Shown here: piece after piece, positions 21,593 to 33,789 of the stretch
How positions within the stretch are numbered: position 1 is the first letter of the stretch
Layout of the letters: each line of letters starts with the position of its first letter
NCBI RefSeq assembly: GCF_038502225.1
Contig: NW_027196396.1
Location: forward strand, 29,380 to 93,379
Direction: 5' to 3'
DNA length: 64,000 nucleotides
DNA from: Cherax quadricarinatus
Lineage: Eukaryota; Arthropoda; Malacostraca; Decapoda; Parastacidae
The notes under the pieces: generated by a model
The model's input: only the letters and a program-made list of their open reading frames with translations
What the model was told of the DNA's origin: nothing
The model's database searches: none
Position numbers and translations under genes: made by a program

Positions 21593-23036
21593 TATGACTT
21601 GCTCCACGTAAAATTGTCACACTATGGTATAAGAGGGCATTCCCTCAACTACCTCAAGTCATACCTCAGCAACAGAAGCCAATATGTGTACGCAAATGGG
21701 GTAAACTCTTCTGCGCAACCAATTACAGTTGGTGTCCCACAGGGAAGTGTCCTTGGCCCTCTTCTCTTTCTCCTATACATAAATGACCTTCCAAATGCTT
21801 CGCAATTACTCAAACCCACACTATTTGCAGATGACACTACATACGTCTTCTCTCACCCGAGCCCAGTCACGCTAGCCAATACTGTAAATACCGAATTACA
21901 GAAAATATCTACCTGGATGAGGACTAACAAACTTACACTAAACATTGACAAAACCTACTTCATTCAGTTTGGTAACAGAGCTACAGATGTCCCTCTTAAC
22001 ATAATGATAAACGGATCACCTATCACAAAGCTAACAGAGGGAAAATTCTTAGGAATCCACCTTGATAATAGACTCAAATTTCATACACATATACAACAAA
22101 TTTCTAAGAAAATTTCCAAGACTGTAGGCATACTATCGAAGATACGGTACTATGTTCCACAGTCAGCCCTCCTGGCCCTATATCACTCTCTTATTTACCC
22201 CTATCTCACCTATGGAATTTGTGCATGGGGCTCAACAACAATTAACCATCTCAGACCACTAATTACCCAACAAAAGGGTGCAGTTAGAATGATAACAAAT
22301 TCTCACTACAGGCAGCACACTCCACCAATATTCAATACACTAAACCTACTCACCATACAAAACATCCATACTTATTACTGCACCTATTACATACATAGAA
22401 CACTTAACTCTGATATTAACCCTCCCCTCAAACATCTCCTTGCCAACCTCAACAGAACACATGACCATAACACAAGGCACAGATCACTCTTTGATGTTCC
22501 TCGTGTCCATCTCACACTATGCAAAAACTCAGTGCACATAAAAGGCCCTAAAATCTGGAATTCATTACCTGTAAATATAAAAGAAACACTACCTGTTTAT
22601 AAATTCAAGTCTCTTCTCAAAGATCACTTACTCATCCAAAACGAAATAAATACTGAATAACTGAACCTTATAAATTGTATATCTTAAATGTTTCTCACAA
22701 TTATATCACATAAATGTTAAACCTAAAACCCAATCTAACTTTATTATTTTTTAAATACACTACCTAACAGAATACTCCATACGACTGAATGTACAACAAT
22801 GCAAGCAACCATATGACCTGTCTTTGTAATACTCATTTGTGCTTTATAGTTATCTGTTTACAATAATGTTTTATCACTGATTTCATCATTGCTTAGTTAA
22901 TCTTAAGTTAATTTTAAGCCAGCCCGTAATGCTATGCATATAAGTGGCTTTGGCATGCTGCTCTTATCTGTATTTTTTTGTACCTCTGTATGTGTGCTCA
23001 AATTGTTAATAAATAAATAAATAAAATAAATAAATA
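21593..23036 (+). mobile_element. CR1/Jockey-group LINE, 5'-truncated, inserted in the MITE
   Basis: It starts inside the RT domain and ends in (AATAAAT)n at about 23008-23036, after a 3' UTR of about 350 bp. The flanks are MITE sequence on both sides. Confidence 0.82.
21597..22660 (+). CDS. Reverse transcriptase fragment, CR1/Jockey group
   Basis: The true LINE coding begins near DLLHVKLSHYGI; the first few codons belong to the MITE. Motif B reads GVPQGSVLGPLLFLLYINDL and the catalytic block reads TLFADDTTYVF. After it come LNIDKTYFIQF and FLGIHLDNRLKF (thumb region), YPYLTYGICAWG, and a C-terminal WNSLPVNIKE block typical of CR1/Jockey-like LINEs. The frame is uninterrupted for about 350 codons, so the insertion is younger than the MITE it split. 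It lacks endonuclease and RT motif A, so it cannot move itself. Confidence 0.85.
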
Positions 23037-23163
23037 AGTTTACAATAACTTAAAAATAAGCAAACACAATGAAATATATTTTTTTCGTTAGGTTTAGAAT
23101 GATTTTTACATACACAAATTTTAGCTTGCTTTATTTGGCAAGAAGAGCATTGCTATTTAAGCC

Positions 23164-23328
23164 AATTATTATAATCATTGGCGAGCGCTAAACCTGTAGG
23201 ATTATACAGCGCCTGTAGAGGGGGGTGGAAGGTATTCAGGCTCAATTCAGGGAATTGGAGCACAGATCCAATTCCCTAGATCAAGAGCCCCTCACCAGCA
23301 TGAAGGAACCTCTCTTGAGGGGTATTTA
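23164..23328 (-). mobile_element. SINE-like element with TATTTAAGC target duplication
   Basis: Flanked by TATTTAAGC on both sides (23153 and 23325 on). On the - strand it starts CCCCTCAAGAGAGGTTCC, passes TAGGGAATTGGATC, and ends with GCGCTGTATAATCC, TTTAGCGCTC and ATTATAATAATT. An ATT-type tail suggests mobilisation by an RTE- or L2-like LINE. Fragments of the same family occur at about 35740-35850 and 45095-45200. No clear tRNA A/B boxes. Confidence 0.65.
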
Positions 23329-23439
23329 AGCGAAATTTGGAAGTTTTACCTATTCGGCACGACATATTTATTATACCAATGATGTTATCCAGGCGTGTAA
23401 TACTTGTAGCAAGTACTTGAAGAAATAAAGATTTTTCTT

Positions 23440-23446
23440 ATTCTTC

Positions 23447-23507
<61 letters not shown>

Positions 23508-23520
23508 CATTATTATTATT
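23440..23520. repeat. (ATT)n microsatellite
   Basis: Near-perfect trinucleotide array. Its chance poly-Ile frame is not a gene. Confidence 0.95.
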
Positions 23521-23655
23521 ACTTGTAGTAGTAGTAATATTGCTATTAATAAATATTTTTCAACAACTAATGCAAATTTTAATGATAAAGATTTACCTCT
23601 GATTCTGTAAATAGATATCACATTTCTTATCTTCTAAACATACCAACTTGTTGTG

Positions 23656-23752
23656 ATATCTTAAGGAGAGAAGATAGTTGCTCATTATATCTTAAGGAGA
23701 GAAGATAGTTGCTCATTATATCTTAAGGAGAGAAGATAGTTGCTCATTATAT
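23656..23752. repeat. 31-bp tandem repeat, about 3 copies
   Basis: The motif ATATCTTAAGGAGAGAAGAT starts at 23656, 23687 and 23718 with almost no variation. Confidence 0.92.
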
Positions 23753-24049
23753 CCTTATCTACAATTTTTAAAAGTTTCCTTGAAAATAGTTTGTTATACT
23801 TTGGAACTTTTTTAATTTATATCCAAACTTGATAATTTTCTTATTGGTTATTATATCACATAACATATTTATGTAAGGTTTTTATTAATTATTTAATAAT
23901 GGAATATTATTTATATATTTTTTGAGTAAAAAACTGAGAGGAAATAATTATTTGAAATTAAATGTATCACTAATCCATTATCAACAATCTGTCCATTTTT
24001 GTACACATGTTAACAGCTGTTCTACTTCAGCTCATTACAAAGCCCAGCC
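23753..24049. other. A/T-rich unassigned sequence
   Basis: Probably intron of the P450 gene if the exon at 25626 is functional. No coding signal seen. Confidence 0.35.
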
Positions 24050-24184
24050 CTGTCTACCACCCACCAGGATGCCACCCACAAAAGTTGATTGATATCCAGG
24101 TACCTACTTACTGCTAGGTGAACAGGGGTAGAAGGTGTAAGAAGGAAACACCCAAAATTCACATCCGTGCTGGGAATCTAACCT
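24050..24184 (-). mobile_element. Possible tRNA-related SINE relic
   Basis: At 24170-24182 the - strand reads GGTTAGATTCCC, close to a pol III B box (GGTTCGANTCC). The preceding GGTACCTACTTACTGC block is of a kind seen in dispersed SINEs. The left boundary is a guess. Confidence 0.35.
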
Positions 24185-25260
24185 AGAGTTTACCTGGAGA
24201 GAGTTCCGGGGGTCAACGCCCCCGCGGCCCGGTCTGTGACCAGGCCTCCAGGTGGATCAGAGCCTGATCAACCAGGCTGTTACTGCTGGCTGCACGCAAA
24301 CCAATGTACGAGCTACAGCCCGGTTGGTCAGGTACCGACTTTAGGTGCCAGCTTGAAGACTGCCATGGGTCTATTGGTAATCCCCCTTATGTATTCTATG
24401 AGGCAGTTGAACAGTCTCGGGCCCCTGACACTTATTGTATTGTCTCTTAACGTGCTAGTGACACCCCTGCTTTTCATTGGGGGGATGTTGCATCGTCTGC
24501 CAAGTCTTTTGCTTTCGTAGTGAGTGATTTTCGTGTGCAAGTTCGGTACTAGTCCCTCTAGGATTTTCCAGGTGTATATAATCATGTATCTCTCCCGCCT
24601 GCTTTCCAGGGAATACAGGTTCAGGAACCTCAAGCGCTCCCAGTAATTGAGGTGTTTTATCTCCGTTATGCGCGCCGTGAAGGTTCTCTGTACATTTTCT
24701 AGGTCAGCAATTTCACCTGCCTTGAAAGGTGCTGTTAGTGTTCAGCAATATTCCAGCCTAGATAGAACAAGTGACCTGTCATCATGGGCTTGGCATCCCT
24801 AGTTTTGAAGGTTCTCATTATCCATCCTGTCATTTTTCTAGCAGCTGCGATTGATACAATGTTATGGTCCTTGAAGGTGAGATCCTTCGACATGATCACT
24901 CCCAGGTCTTTGACGTTGGTGTTTCGCTCTATTTTGTGGCCAGAATTTGTTTTGTACTCTGATGAAGATTTAATTTCCTTGTGTTAACCATATCTGAGTA
25001 ATTGAAATTTCTCATCGTTGAACTTCATATTGTTTTCTGCAGCCCACTGAAAGATTTGGTTGATGTCCGCCTGGAGCTTTGCAGTGTCTGCAATGGAAGA
25101 CACTGTCATGCAGATTCGGGTGTCATCTGCAAAGGAAGACACGGTGCTGTGGCTGACATCCTTGTCTATGTCGGATATGAGGATGAGGAACAAGATGGGA
25201 GCGAGTACTGTGCCTTATGGAACAGAGCAAGGACATTCAGTATGTGAGCTGAGTAGGCTA
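24185..25260 (-). pseudogene. CR1/Jockey-group LINE relic, copy 2
   Basis: On the - strand this matches 8260-9298. It contains the RT block MFLILISDIDKDVSHSTV with SSFADDTRICM (about 25100-25193), then the thumb region, then a C-terminal fragment FLNLYSLESRRERYMIIYTW (24328-24633), in separate frames. The 3' end at 24185-24300 is shared with copy 1. In one short segment it keeps codons that copy 1 has lost (NNMKFNDEK). Confidence 0.78.
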
Positions 25261-25275
25261 CCAATCAAGCCATGA

Positions 25276-25625
25276 GATTCCTTCTTTTTAATGAACTAAA
25301 TTTTCCTATTTTTCCAGTACCCTTAGGAAGACACTACCCAGATCTGTGTTGGATTCCACTTCAGACTTTGATTTCATTAACTACTTCAGATTTATTCCTT
25401 TTTAACCTCTCTTTATATGTTGGTAATTGTTTTTAGGTGGATGAAGCATTAAATGTCTGTCTGTTACTTTTTGGTATCTTAACTATTCATTTAGGATTAA
25501 TTTAATATGATTTTTCTGTTAGTTGTATATGTTTTGGGGGAGCTCGCACAATATTTAGAAAAATATTATGCAGGCATTTCTCTTCATTATCTCAACTTGC
25601 CCTAATATTATTTTCATTTTAACAG
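25276..25625 (+). other. Putative intron sequence upstream of the P450 exon
   Basis: A/T-rich with no frame. It ends in a pyrimidine-rich TTATTTTCATTTTAACAG, a good 3' splice site with AG at 25624-25625. No heme-binding FxxGxRxCxG exon was found here or further upstream on the + strand. Confidence 0.5.
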
Positions 25626-25804
25626 CAATGCGTTTTGCTCTGATGGAGGCTAAGGTGGCCCTGGCGAAGCTTGTGATAGCATCAGAATTACGTCTAGCTA
25701 GGGGCCATGAGGAGCTAAAGCTCACATCATCTCCATTTCCTCTGAAAGCAGACGGTGGTGTTAATCTTGTGGTCATACCTCTCCCTGCCGGCAAACAAAG
25801 CTAA
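25626..25804 (+). CDS. Cytochrome P450, C-terminal exon
   Basis: The exon opens with CA completing a codon from the previous exon, then reads MRFALMEAKVALAKLV, LRLARGHEELKL, then GGVNLVVIPLP and stop TAA (25802-25804). Met-Arg-Phe-Ala-Leu-Met-Glu-Ala-Lys is the start of helix L of animal microsomal P450s, just after the heme-ligand Cys-Ile-Gly/Ala. The tail matches the end of CYP3- or CYP2-like enzymes in layout. The protein would be a membrane-bound mono-oxygenase of the endoplasmic reticulum. The heme cysteine exon is not in the window, so either the upstream intron is very long and full of repeats or this is an orphaned exon. AATAAA at 25962-25967 and again at 25984 offers a 3' end. Confidence 0.72.
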
Positions 25805-25990
25805 ATCCATGAAACAACTCTCACCGATAATAGATATACTTAGTATATTTCTTTTCGTAACTATCTGTAAATTATGATAAAAATTTGCAATACCTATTTA
25901 GCAAATTTTTTATATCTATAAAATATATTTTCATTATGTACCTTATTACATCTTTATGCTTAATAAATCCATAAAAGCCATGTAATAAAT
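25805..25990 (+). terminator. Likely 3' UTR and polyadenylation region of the P450
   Basis: AATAAA at 25962-25967 and 25984-25989 is followed by a GT-rich GTGTGTGC, a plausible cleavage and polyadenylation context. Confidence 0.45.
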
Positions 25991-25991
25991 G

Positions 25992-25998
<7 letters not shown>

Positions 25999-26028
<30 letters not shown>
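25999..26028. repeat. (TA)n microsatellite
   Basis: Short TA tract directly before the fold-back repeat. Confidence 0.92.
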
Positions 26029-26031
<3 letters not shown>

Positions 26032-26151
26032 AAACAACCACTGAAAGAATAGTGAAATTTCAAGCACTTTCGTAGCTACTCACATTAAGGAATGTGAGTA
26101 GTCACGAAAGTGCTTGGAATTTCACTATTCTTTCACAGTGGTTGTTATACA
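26029..26151. repeat. Fold-back repeat (GCAAAACAACCACTG family), copy 1
   Basis: Two arms of about 58 bp with few mismatches meet at an AAGG-centred turn (26090-26097). Each arm reads hairpin (GTGAGTAG-TCAC type) then CGAAAG in its own sense. A shorter, almost perfect relative lies at 36497-36563. No frame. Confidence 0.8.
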
Positions 26152-26186
26152 AATTCTGAAATTACCTGTTTACTGTGATGTTATTG

Positions 26187-26786
<600 letters not shown>

Positions 26787-26872
<86 letters not shown>
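26787..26872. repeat. (TA)n microsatellite
   Basis: TA tract continuous with the LINE tail. Confidence 0.95.
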
Positions 26873-26878
<6 letters not shown>

Positions 26879-26958
26879 GCCGAATAGGTGAAACTGATCA
26901 TTTAGCAAGAACTCATTTACAATTAAGTCCTTTCTAAATTTTTCTCTTACACATTTAA
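26873..26958. mobile_element. 390-bp MITE family, terminal fragment
   Basis: TGTTGTGCCGAATAGG terminus plus about 70 bp that match the reverse of copies 1 and 2. The rest is missing. Confidence 0.7.
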
Positions 26959-27906
26959 CCTATTGACTGTCGCAACCCCAAATCCTGAAGTGTCTCTGTG
27001 AAGACTTACTCAGCCCTGCAACAACTTCAGTCAGTATTACCAAGGCTGGCTTCTCCTCAGGAAAATTAATGAATAGAAAAAGAAATAATAACAGACAATG
27101 ATAAACACTTTATTTAGAAATGGAAAATGTAAAACAATAAAACATGAATGGGTATCCTAATTGAAAGAAAAATGAAAAATGAAATGAAAAAAAATTACAT
27201 TTGAACTCAATGCTAATATAGGTATATCGTGGTAATGGGGTGTCAGGTGTTGGTGACACTGTCTTGTTGAAATCGTAGCCGTTGCTGATGTGAGGGGGGG
27301 GTAGCAGGTGTTGGTGACTTCCACCGGCTCGTTCTTCACAGAGTGTAGCCGTGAATAATTACTTCAGATGACAGGAACACAGGTTCGTTACCACTGCTAT
27401 GATGAGGGGTTAGGTCCTGTGTTGGCTTACATAACAGGTAAATAGATTAAACATGGGACGTCTCAGGACGTTAGTCCGTCTCCTTCTATTCTTCTCGTTG
27501 GTTGGCAGGTGATCCTCTGTCATTTCAAGCTGTAAAGGGAGACAGATTACCCACTGCTTAAGAAATCACTCTCCATGATAAGTACAATTCCTAAAAGATG
27601 TGGTGATTAGTAAAACATTTAACCGATCAAGACTGAAAGGACTAAGTTAATTATTGGTCAAAAGTGAAGCTTTCAACCAATAAGTCCACTAAAATATGAT
27701 CAGGCGTGTACTTACAGAAGTGTTGGGAGCTGTGAGTCGAGTGATTTACTGTTTGACCGGAGCAAACGTCACCTTTCGGGGGGAGGGGGAATAGGGAGGG
27801 GAAGGGATAGCGGGAGCTAGACTGACCCTACCTTAACAAGCAGCCAGCAATCAAACTATCATTTTCGGGGAGGGGGAAAAAGGGGGAGGGAGAATAGCGG
27901 GAGCTT
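26959..27906. other. Unassigned region with G-rich repeats
   Basis: No domain-bearing frame. Two related G-rich blocks (27776-27815 and 27861-27902) each end ATAGCGGGAGCT or close to it. The Tx1-like LINE tail begins right after the second. Confidence 0.4.
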
Positions 27907-28855
27907 TTTTTTTTTATTTTTTTTATAATTTATTTAAAACTTCATGTACAAATATTAATAGGTACATATATAAAATAATGAACAAGGACAACATCAGTAA
28001 AACAATATATAAACACAAAACAATCCAGGCAACATCTGACAGTCTACTATATACAAGTTTTTAAAACATATCACAATTTAAGAAGGTATAAAGTTATAAT
28101 AACAAAGGCCACAAAATGGCTATAAATAAAACTCCTAAAATTACAACCTCAACACAATAATGCTCCAAGCTTAATGACAATCACCCATAATACCACTCGC
28201 AACAAATACACCAGACGTACAATATGCTTTATTAAGAAACCTGTGCTGCAACACAGGTGACCCATTATCCCTCCCCCCCCCATTCACACACACACATTGA
28301 AAACTAACCCTATCACCAACCTGAATAATCATGACATTAATTATCCTCAATTTAGGATTATTATGACACATGTCACTTGAGGAAACATTATTTACAACCA
28401 TGAATGGTACAGGACTACCAAAATTACAATACCTTAAATAAGAATAATAATAATAGGTAATTACGTCAAAACTGATGCTGGACCACGTTACAAAAAAAGG
28501 CAAAAATAACTCAGTGCTTCAAGGAAATAGTGAAAGGAAAACCCTCTCAAGAAAATTCAAATTCAATTGCAATACCAGTGCAAGTGGAACATAATATGCT
28601 ACCAAAGAAATATACATGTTATATAATTTATAGGTTATACATTAATACATGTTATATATTTAATCTGCTCCTTACACCTTCCCCATCAAGGGAACTAAGC
28701 AAAACTAATCTTGCACAACCTCTCATCTGGTCACACACTAGTACTTCCAATCACACCCAACCACATCACTGCATACCCAAGGAGGTGAGCCCGTTGAAAT
28801 CCCCTGAACCCCCCCCCCCTTTTACCAACCTACTCACCCCGGCAGTTAAAGCCCC

Positions 28856-31800
28856 TTATAACGCCAATAAATTCCCTATTGTTAGTCCTCTATAACCCTC
28901 AGAAAAATACTCTTCCCACCTTTTCCCAAAAATGTCTCTATTGCGACACAAAGTTCGATAAAACGTCGCCGCCAAAGTCCTTCTCATCACATCCCCACCC
29001 ACCTTCCCCCTCATACCCCATAAAACATATATGTAGTCCACGATGACATATGCTAAACCTCTTACCACACTCTCATCCACACCACTCATATCAAGACTCA
29101 ACGCTCGCAATACCGACACACCTTGACCCCCCACCCTCACCACTACCTTACTCATCCATACCCTGATGCACTCCAAACCTTCACAAAAATAGACGACATG
29201 ATATGCAGTCTCTTCCCCACTGCATCTGCCACACCCCCCCACCCTCAATAACCCTCCTATCTCGGAGCATCGCTCCCGTTGGCAAAATCCCATGCAGGAA
29301 ATGGTACATAACCTCACACGCATTAGGTCGTATCCTTAATTTACTAAATCTTCGCCATATTACATCCCATGCATACATGGGGTAGATCCCTTCAACTGGC
29401 GCCACTACATATCCCCCTAACGATTTACACAAAGTTCCCACCTTTACTTTTCCCGGTTCCCTGGCTAACATTAAGGCACGTAACACTGTTTCACATTCCT
29501 TCATTTCTGCCCCTCCATACCATTTCCTCATGTGAGCATGTACCTTATCTAGCTGACCCTCCCTCCATCCACCTGCACTCATCACTTCCCTCTTAATAAA
29601 CACACATTTCACGCACTTTCTCAAGTCCAACAAACCCAACCCTCTCCTACATACCGGCAATGTCACTACCTCCCTTCGCAACCAGTTGCACCCTGAACCC
29701 CACAAAAATTTGAACACCATTCTAAGAATACTCGTGATCACCATTCCTGTTAACGGCATCACAGCCGAAACAAACCAGACTTTACTATATAGTAATACAC
29801 TGATGACAATTGCACGTTGCCTAAGGGTTAAATGGTGAGGTCGCAGCATTCCCAACTGTCACTGCACCTGTTCCACCATCCTATTCGAATTGCTAACCCT
29901 TGCAGCACTCAGGTCAGCCTCATACATGACACCGCAGATTTTCAGACTCCCGGTCCTCCGCTGCACAACATCACATCCCCAATCTAATCTCTCTGCCCAC
30001 TCTCCCAGCCCCATGATCATTGACTTTTCCAGATTTACCTTCATCCCAGTAGCTCTCCCAAAAGTGTGTACAACTTCCCCCAAAAGTCCTAACCGTGTCT
30101 CCTCACTTACCAAAATAGTGGTATCATCAACATAGCCCACCAAACTAGGCCAGGGCTTCAGCTCACCATCCCTCCCCCCCCCCCCCCCCCCCGTCCTTAG
30201 ACGATCCTCCACCATCCTATAAAAGGGATCCTGAACACATGCAAACAATATTTGTGATAAAGGACATCCCTGCCGAAGACCCCGCTCCATGTTGACTTTT
30301 CCCCCACACACCCATTGATTTGCACCCTTACCTTCGCGTTTGAATACAACGTATCCACCCACCCCACTATTTCTTCGCCAAACCCCTGTCGTAGGAGAAT
30401 ATCCCTCAAAGCCTTTCTTTCCACCCTATCATAAGCCCCTTGCCAATCCAACGCCACCAACGCCCCTCTTCCCCTTTCCATGTCCTCCAGGAACCCCTTT
30501 ATGATCCTGTGGCCCTCGCCCATTGACCTACCAGGTAACCCAAACTGATACTCAAACATGACCCTCCCCACAACACATTTAAGCCAATTCCCAAGAATTT
30601 TCACAAATAATTTATAATCAGCACAAAGCAACGAAATGGCTCGGTAATCCCGAAGGGTACTCTGCTGTTTACCCTTTGGGACCAACACCACCACCGCCGT
30701 TGCCTGAGATTCTCCCATCTTACCTCCGTCTTTCATGGCATTCATTAACCTTACTAGGAAACCCCTAAGCAGACCCCAGTGCTGTACATAAAATTCGCTT
30801 GGTAAACCATCGATCCCGGGTGCCTTACCCTTCCTCATGTCCATAAGGGCTCTCCATATTTCCCCCTCCTCAATGACCCCACCCAGTGCCTCCCGATCAC
30901 TCCTCCCCAGTTTGCACGGCACATACTCACATACCTTCCCAAGAACCTCGCCATCCACCCCACTACTTTTCCTGTATTCCTCAAACCATCCATCTGCATA
31001 TGCACTCATCCCCTTGGTGTCCCTTAATACCTGACCCTCTCTAAAACCCCCCACAGAAGATATGACTTGCAAATCCAGTATTGTAGTCGTTCGCTGTCGT
31101 ACCTTCTGTCCTCGCAGCACACAAGCTGATGGCTTGTCGCCCCAGAGTACTTCGTCCAACCCCGCCTGTACCCATACAGCTGCAAAACGTTCTTCTTGCA
31201 AATCCCGTATTCTGTCCTTCGACATGTGTATATCCTCCACCGGGTACACCCCGGCCACCGCCCCCCTCCCTCATAACAATCCCGTAATCTAGATTCTAAA
31301 TAATTTGACAAACCATACCGCAATTGATTAATGCGTTTGCCCTCCCTCACATAAAATTGACGTATTCTTAACTTAGCCACACTATCCCACCATCCTACCA
31401 CATCTTCCTCAGTCCTTCTGTCGGCACAGAGCTGTTCCCAAAATATTGCAAATGCTTCCACTCCCTCCCTATCCCCCAAAACCATCGTGTTCAGTTTCCA
31501 ATAACTTCCCTGCCTACGAGCCAAAGCATCCCATCCCACCTCCATTAATACCGCCCTATGATCGGAAGACACCATCTCAATAGTTTTAAAAGACTCTACC
31601 AAAACCCTCTGAGATAAATATAACCTGTCCAAACGAGCTGCATGTCCCCTTCTTATATACGTATGTTCCACCTCCCACAGACCTCCCCCGAAAGCATCAC
31701 GTAACTGAAGATCTCTAAGCAGGCCCCCCAAGACTGAGGAAAAATATCCCGCTCCTCTGGGTTCCACGTCTGTCCTCTTAATTACACAATTCCAATCCCC

Positions 31801-32144
31801 CCACAATCGCCACAGACGGTAACATGCGTAGGTAGTACACGAGCTCCTCCCGCACAAAATCCATCTTCACTTTCACGTCACTTTCTGCTGGGGCATACAC
31901 ACACACAAACGCCACTCTCTCTCCCATCCACCATCCTTCCACACGTAATACTCTCCCCCCTCCCCCCCTCTTTCCTATGCAATACAAACGGGCTCGCCTC
32001 CCTGATCAACACACCCACTCCTCCTTTTAAACGCTCAGATGGCAACACATAAGCCTGATACCCAGGCACCACTAATTCACAACCAAGCTTAAAATTGTGC
32101 TCCTGCACAAAAGCTACGTCAACCTTGTACCTATTCAAAAACAT
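28856..32144 (-). pseudogene. ORF2 of the Tx1-like LINE: APE endonuclease and reverse transcriptase, frameshifted
   Basis: The N-terminal endonuclease shows VDVAFVQEHNF, GGVGVLIREASPF, FVCVYAP, LWGDWNCVI and SSDHRAVLMEV (SDH motif). The RT follows with APGIDGLPSEFY, YRAISLLCADYKL, LVALDWQGAYDRVER (motif A), GLRQGCPLSQILFACV (motif B) and GYVDDTTILVSEE with an intact YVDD core. The C-terminal part has LLYSKVWFVSAVMPL and FKFLWG. Frame changes occur at about 31970, 31850, 31260, 30360 and 29857. Several lie in homopolymer runs, notably an 18-C run near 30175-30193. It would reverse-transcribe LINE RNA if intact; it is not. Confidence 0.82.
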
Positions 32145-32213
32145 CCTGAAGCACTCCCGTTTAACACCATCACACAGACCATTAATATTTATTGTTACAC
32201 ACCTGAGGCCAGT

Positions 32214-33730
32214 TTAAGGTTTCCTTCCCCGCCTCATGTCAAGATTCTTCCCTTTCAGACCATTCCCCTGGACTGTGCCTTTGCCACAGACTCCCCCCTC
32301 CTTCCCACCCACCCCCTTCTGTTGTGGCCCTCTCACAGAGTCACTCTGGGTACCATAACCCCATGTCTTTTTCCCCGGCCTTTGCGCCAGCATCAGAACA
32401 TCGTCCGAATCTGATGCTGCTGCCCTTTTCCTTGTAGCTCCCTCAGTTTCCATATCTGAGTCCTGGGAGCCAGCACAATGGACTTCCACCTCTACCACCC
32501 TTAATCCGCCTCCATGTCCTTCCATGGCACTCGCACTGTCCACCACAGGTGCCACCTGATCCTCCCCTTCCCCACACACACCTTCTGCCCTGATCCCAGG
32601 TTCTTGTTCGCTGTAACTCTCCACCTCCGTAGACTGTAACATAGCCTGTATCACCGTCTCCAACTCTTCCTCAATAGCCTTCACTGCTGCGCCCTCCTGC
32701 ACCTCCTCACTTGACAACTGTACTGTTGATGGGCCAGGTGATTCATGGATCACCACTTCTTCCGATTCCACAGGAGGAGCCACCACCTCTTCACTCCACA
32801 TGCGACCACGCCCTCCTCCTTACACCCGTTCTTCCTTAGGCATCGGGTGCTCATGCGCAGGTGCTCCGCCCCTTGCCGGCCCAGGAGCCACTGTTGATGG
32901 GCCAGGTGATTCATGGATCACCCCTTCTTCCGATTCCACAGGAGGAGCCACTACCTCTTCACTCCACATGCGACCACACCCTCCTCCTTGCCCCCGTTCT
33001 TCCTTAGGCATCGGGTGCTCATGCGCAGGTGCTCCGCCCCTTGCTGGCCCAGGAGCCATACTCCGCTTGCCACAGTCTGCCACCATATGGTCATATTCAC
33101 CACACAGTCGGCACGTACGTCTCTGCCCCGCATACGCTACCATTACCTGGGTTCTAAACTCTTCGAGATATACATACGAGGGTTTAGGATGCCTTAGCAT
33201 CATCTTGAGATTAAAAGAACCCTCAGGAAATCCTGTGTAAGCACCTTTTACCCATTTGCCAGGTTGGGCCAGATGTACAGTTGCATAACGTTCGAATACA
33301 TTTCGAATATCTACCTCATCAGCCTCAAAAGGCACGTTGCAGAGCTTAACCCACGAATAATGTTGTGATACATCCGTCAACTTGACCCTCACTGCCGGTG
33401 TTACGTTAATGCTGACATCTTGGTAACGATCAACCAAAGCCTCGTATACTTGAGCAGTTAGCACTTTTACGAAAATTCTATATACACCGTTCAGTGCCAC
33501 TCATATAAATCCTCGTCTCTGATGCCGTATGTCTCTCTTATAATTTTGGGCAATAACACATCGACTGACATAGGCGTTAAAGCCCCACTAATGAGTTCAA
33601 TGCCCACAGTATTCACTCTCCTGCGCACACCTGGCGCCATGTTGTTGACTGAGTAGCTCGTCTGGGAAACAGTAGAGGGGTGCAAAGCACGACCGCACTC
33701 TACCTCATCCAGGCAGCAAATGCACAACAC
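32214..33730 (-). pseudogene. ORF1 of the Tx1-like LINE (RNA-binding, CCHC zinc knuckle)
   Basis: The N-terminal piece (33491-33730) changes frame near 33500. The middle has an RNA-recognition-like stretch (VKLCNVPFEADEVDIRNVF) followed by CRLCGEYDHMVADCG, a CCHC knuckle. Such ORF1 proteins bind LINE RNA and resemble host ZCCHC3-like proteins. A TAA at about 32819-32821 interrupts the acidic C-terminal part; it lies inside a duplicated segment where the other unit has CAA (Gln). The last part (32214-32801) is rich in Glu, Val and Ser, with no further domain. Confidence 0.75.
32728..33063. repeat. 168-bp in-frame tandem duplication in ORF1
   Basis: GATGGGCCAGGTGATTCATG begins at 32728 and again at 32896. 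The 168-bp period equals 56 codons, so the duplication kept the reading frame. The two units differ at few positions, one of which makes the TAA. Confidence 0.9.
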
Positions 33731-33789
33731 CTCCTCGTACCACTGCTGTCAGGTTACTGAGGAGCGTCAGGCAAGGGGGTCTACACGGC

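Larger units (their letters stand above)
21382..23364. mobile_element. 390-bp MITE family, copy 3, inverted and interrupted
   Basis: Read in reverse, the parts 21382-21592, 23036-23163 and 23329-23364 align in order with copy 1. The first gap is a LINE (21593-23036) and the second a SINE (23164-23328). The left terminus has lost two bases (TGTCCCGAATA). More diverged than copies 1 and 2. Confidence 0.8.
27907..33780 (-). mobile_element. L1/Tx1-like LINE, nearly complete but decayed
   Basis: On the - strand the order is: ORF1 (33730 down to 32214), ORF2 (32144 down to 28856), a 3' UTR of about 900 bp, and a poly(A) tail seen as the T-run at 27907-27930. The length (about 5.9 kb), the two-ORF layout, the poly(A) tail and a CCHC-bearing ORF1 all suit the L1/Tx1 group. 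No target duplication could be identified. Confidence 0.78.

Noticed and set aside
23385..23621. Frame with poly-Ile on the - strand
   Set aside because: Produced by the (ATT)n microsatellite.
24170..24182. A functional tRNA gene at the B-box-like motif
   Set aside because: No cloverleaf, A box or anticodon arm could be folded. At best it is a SINE remnant.
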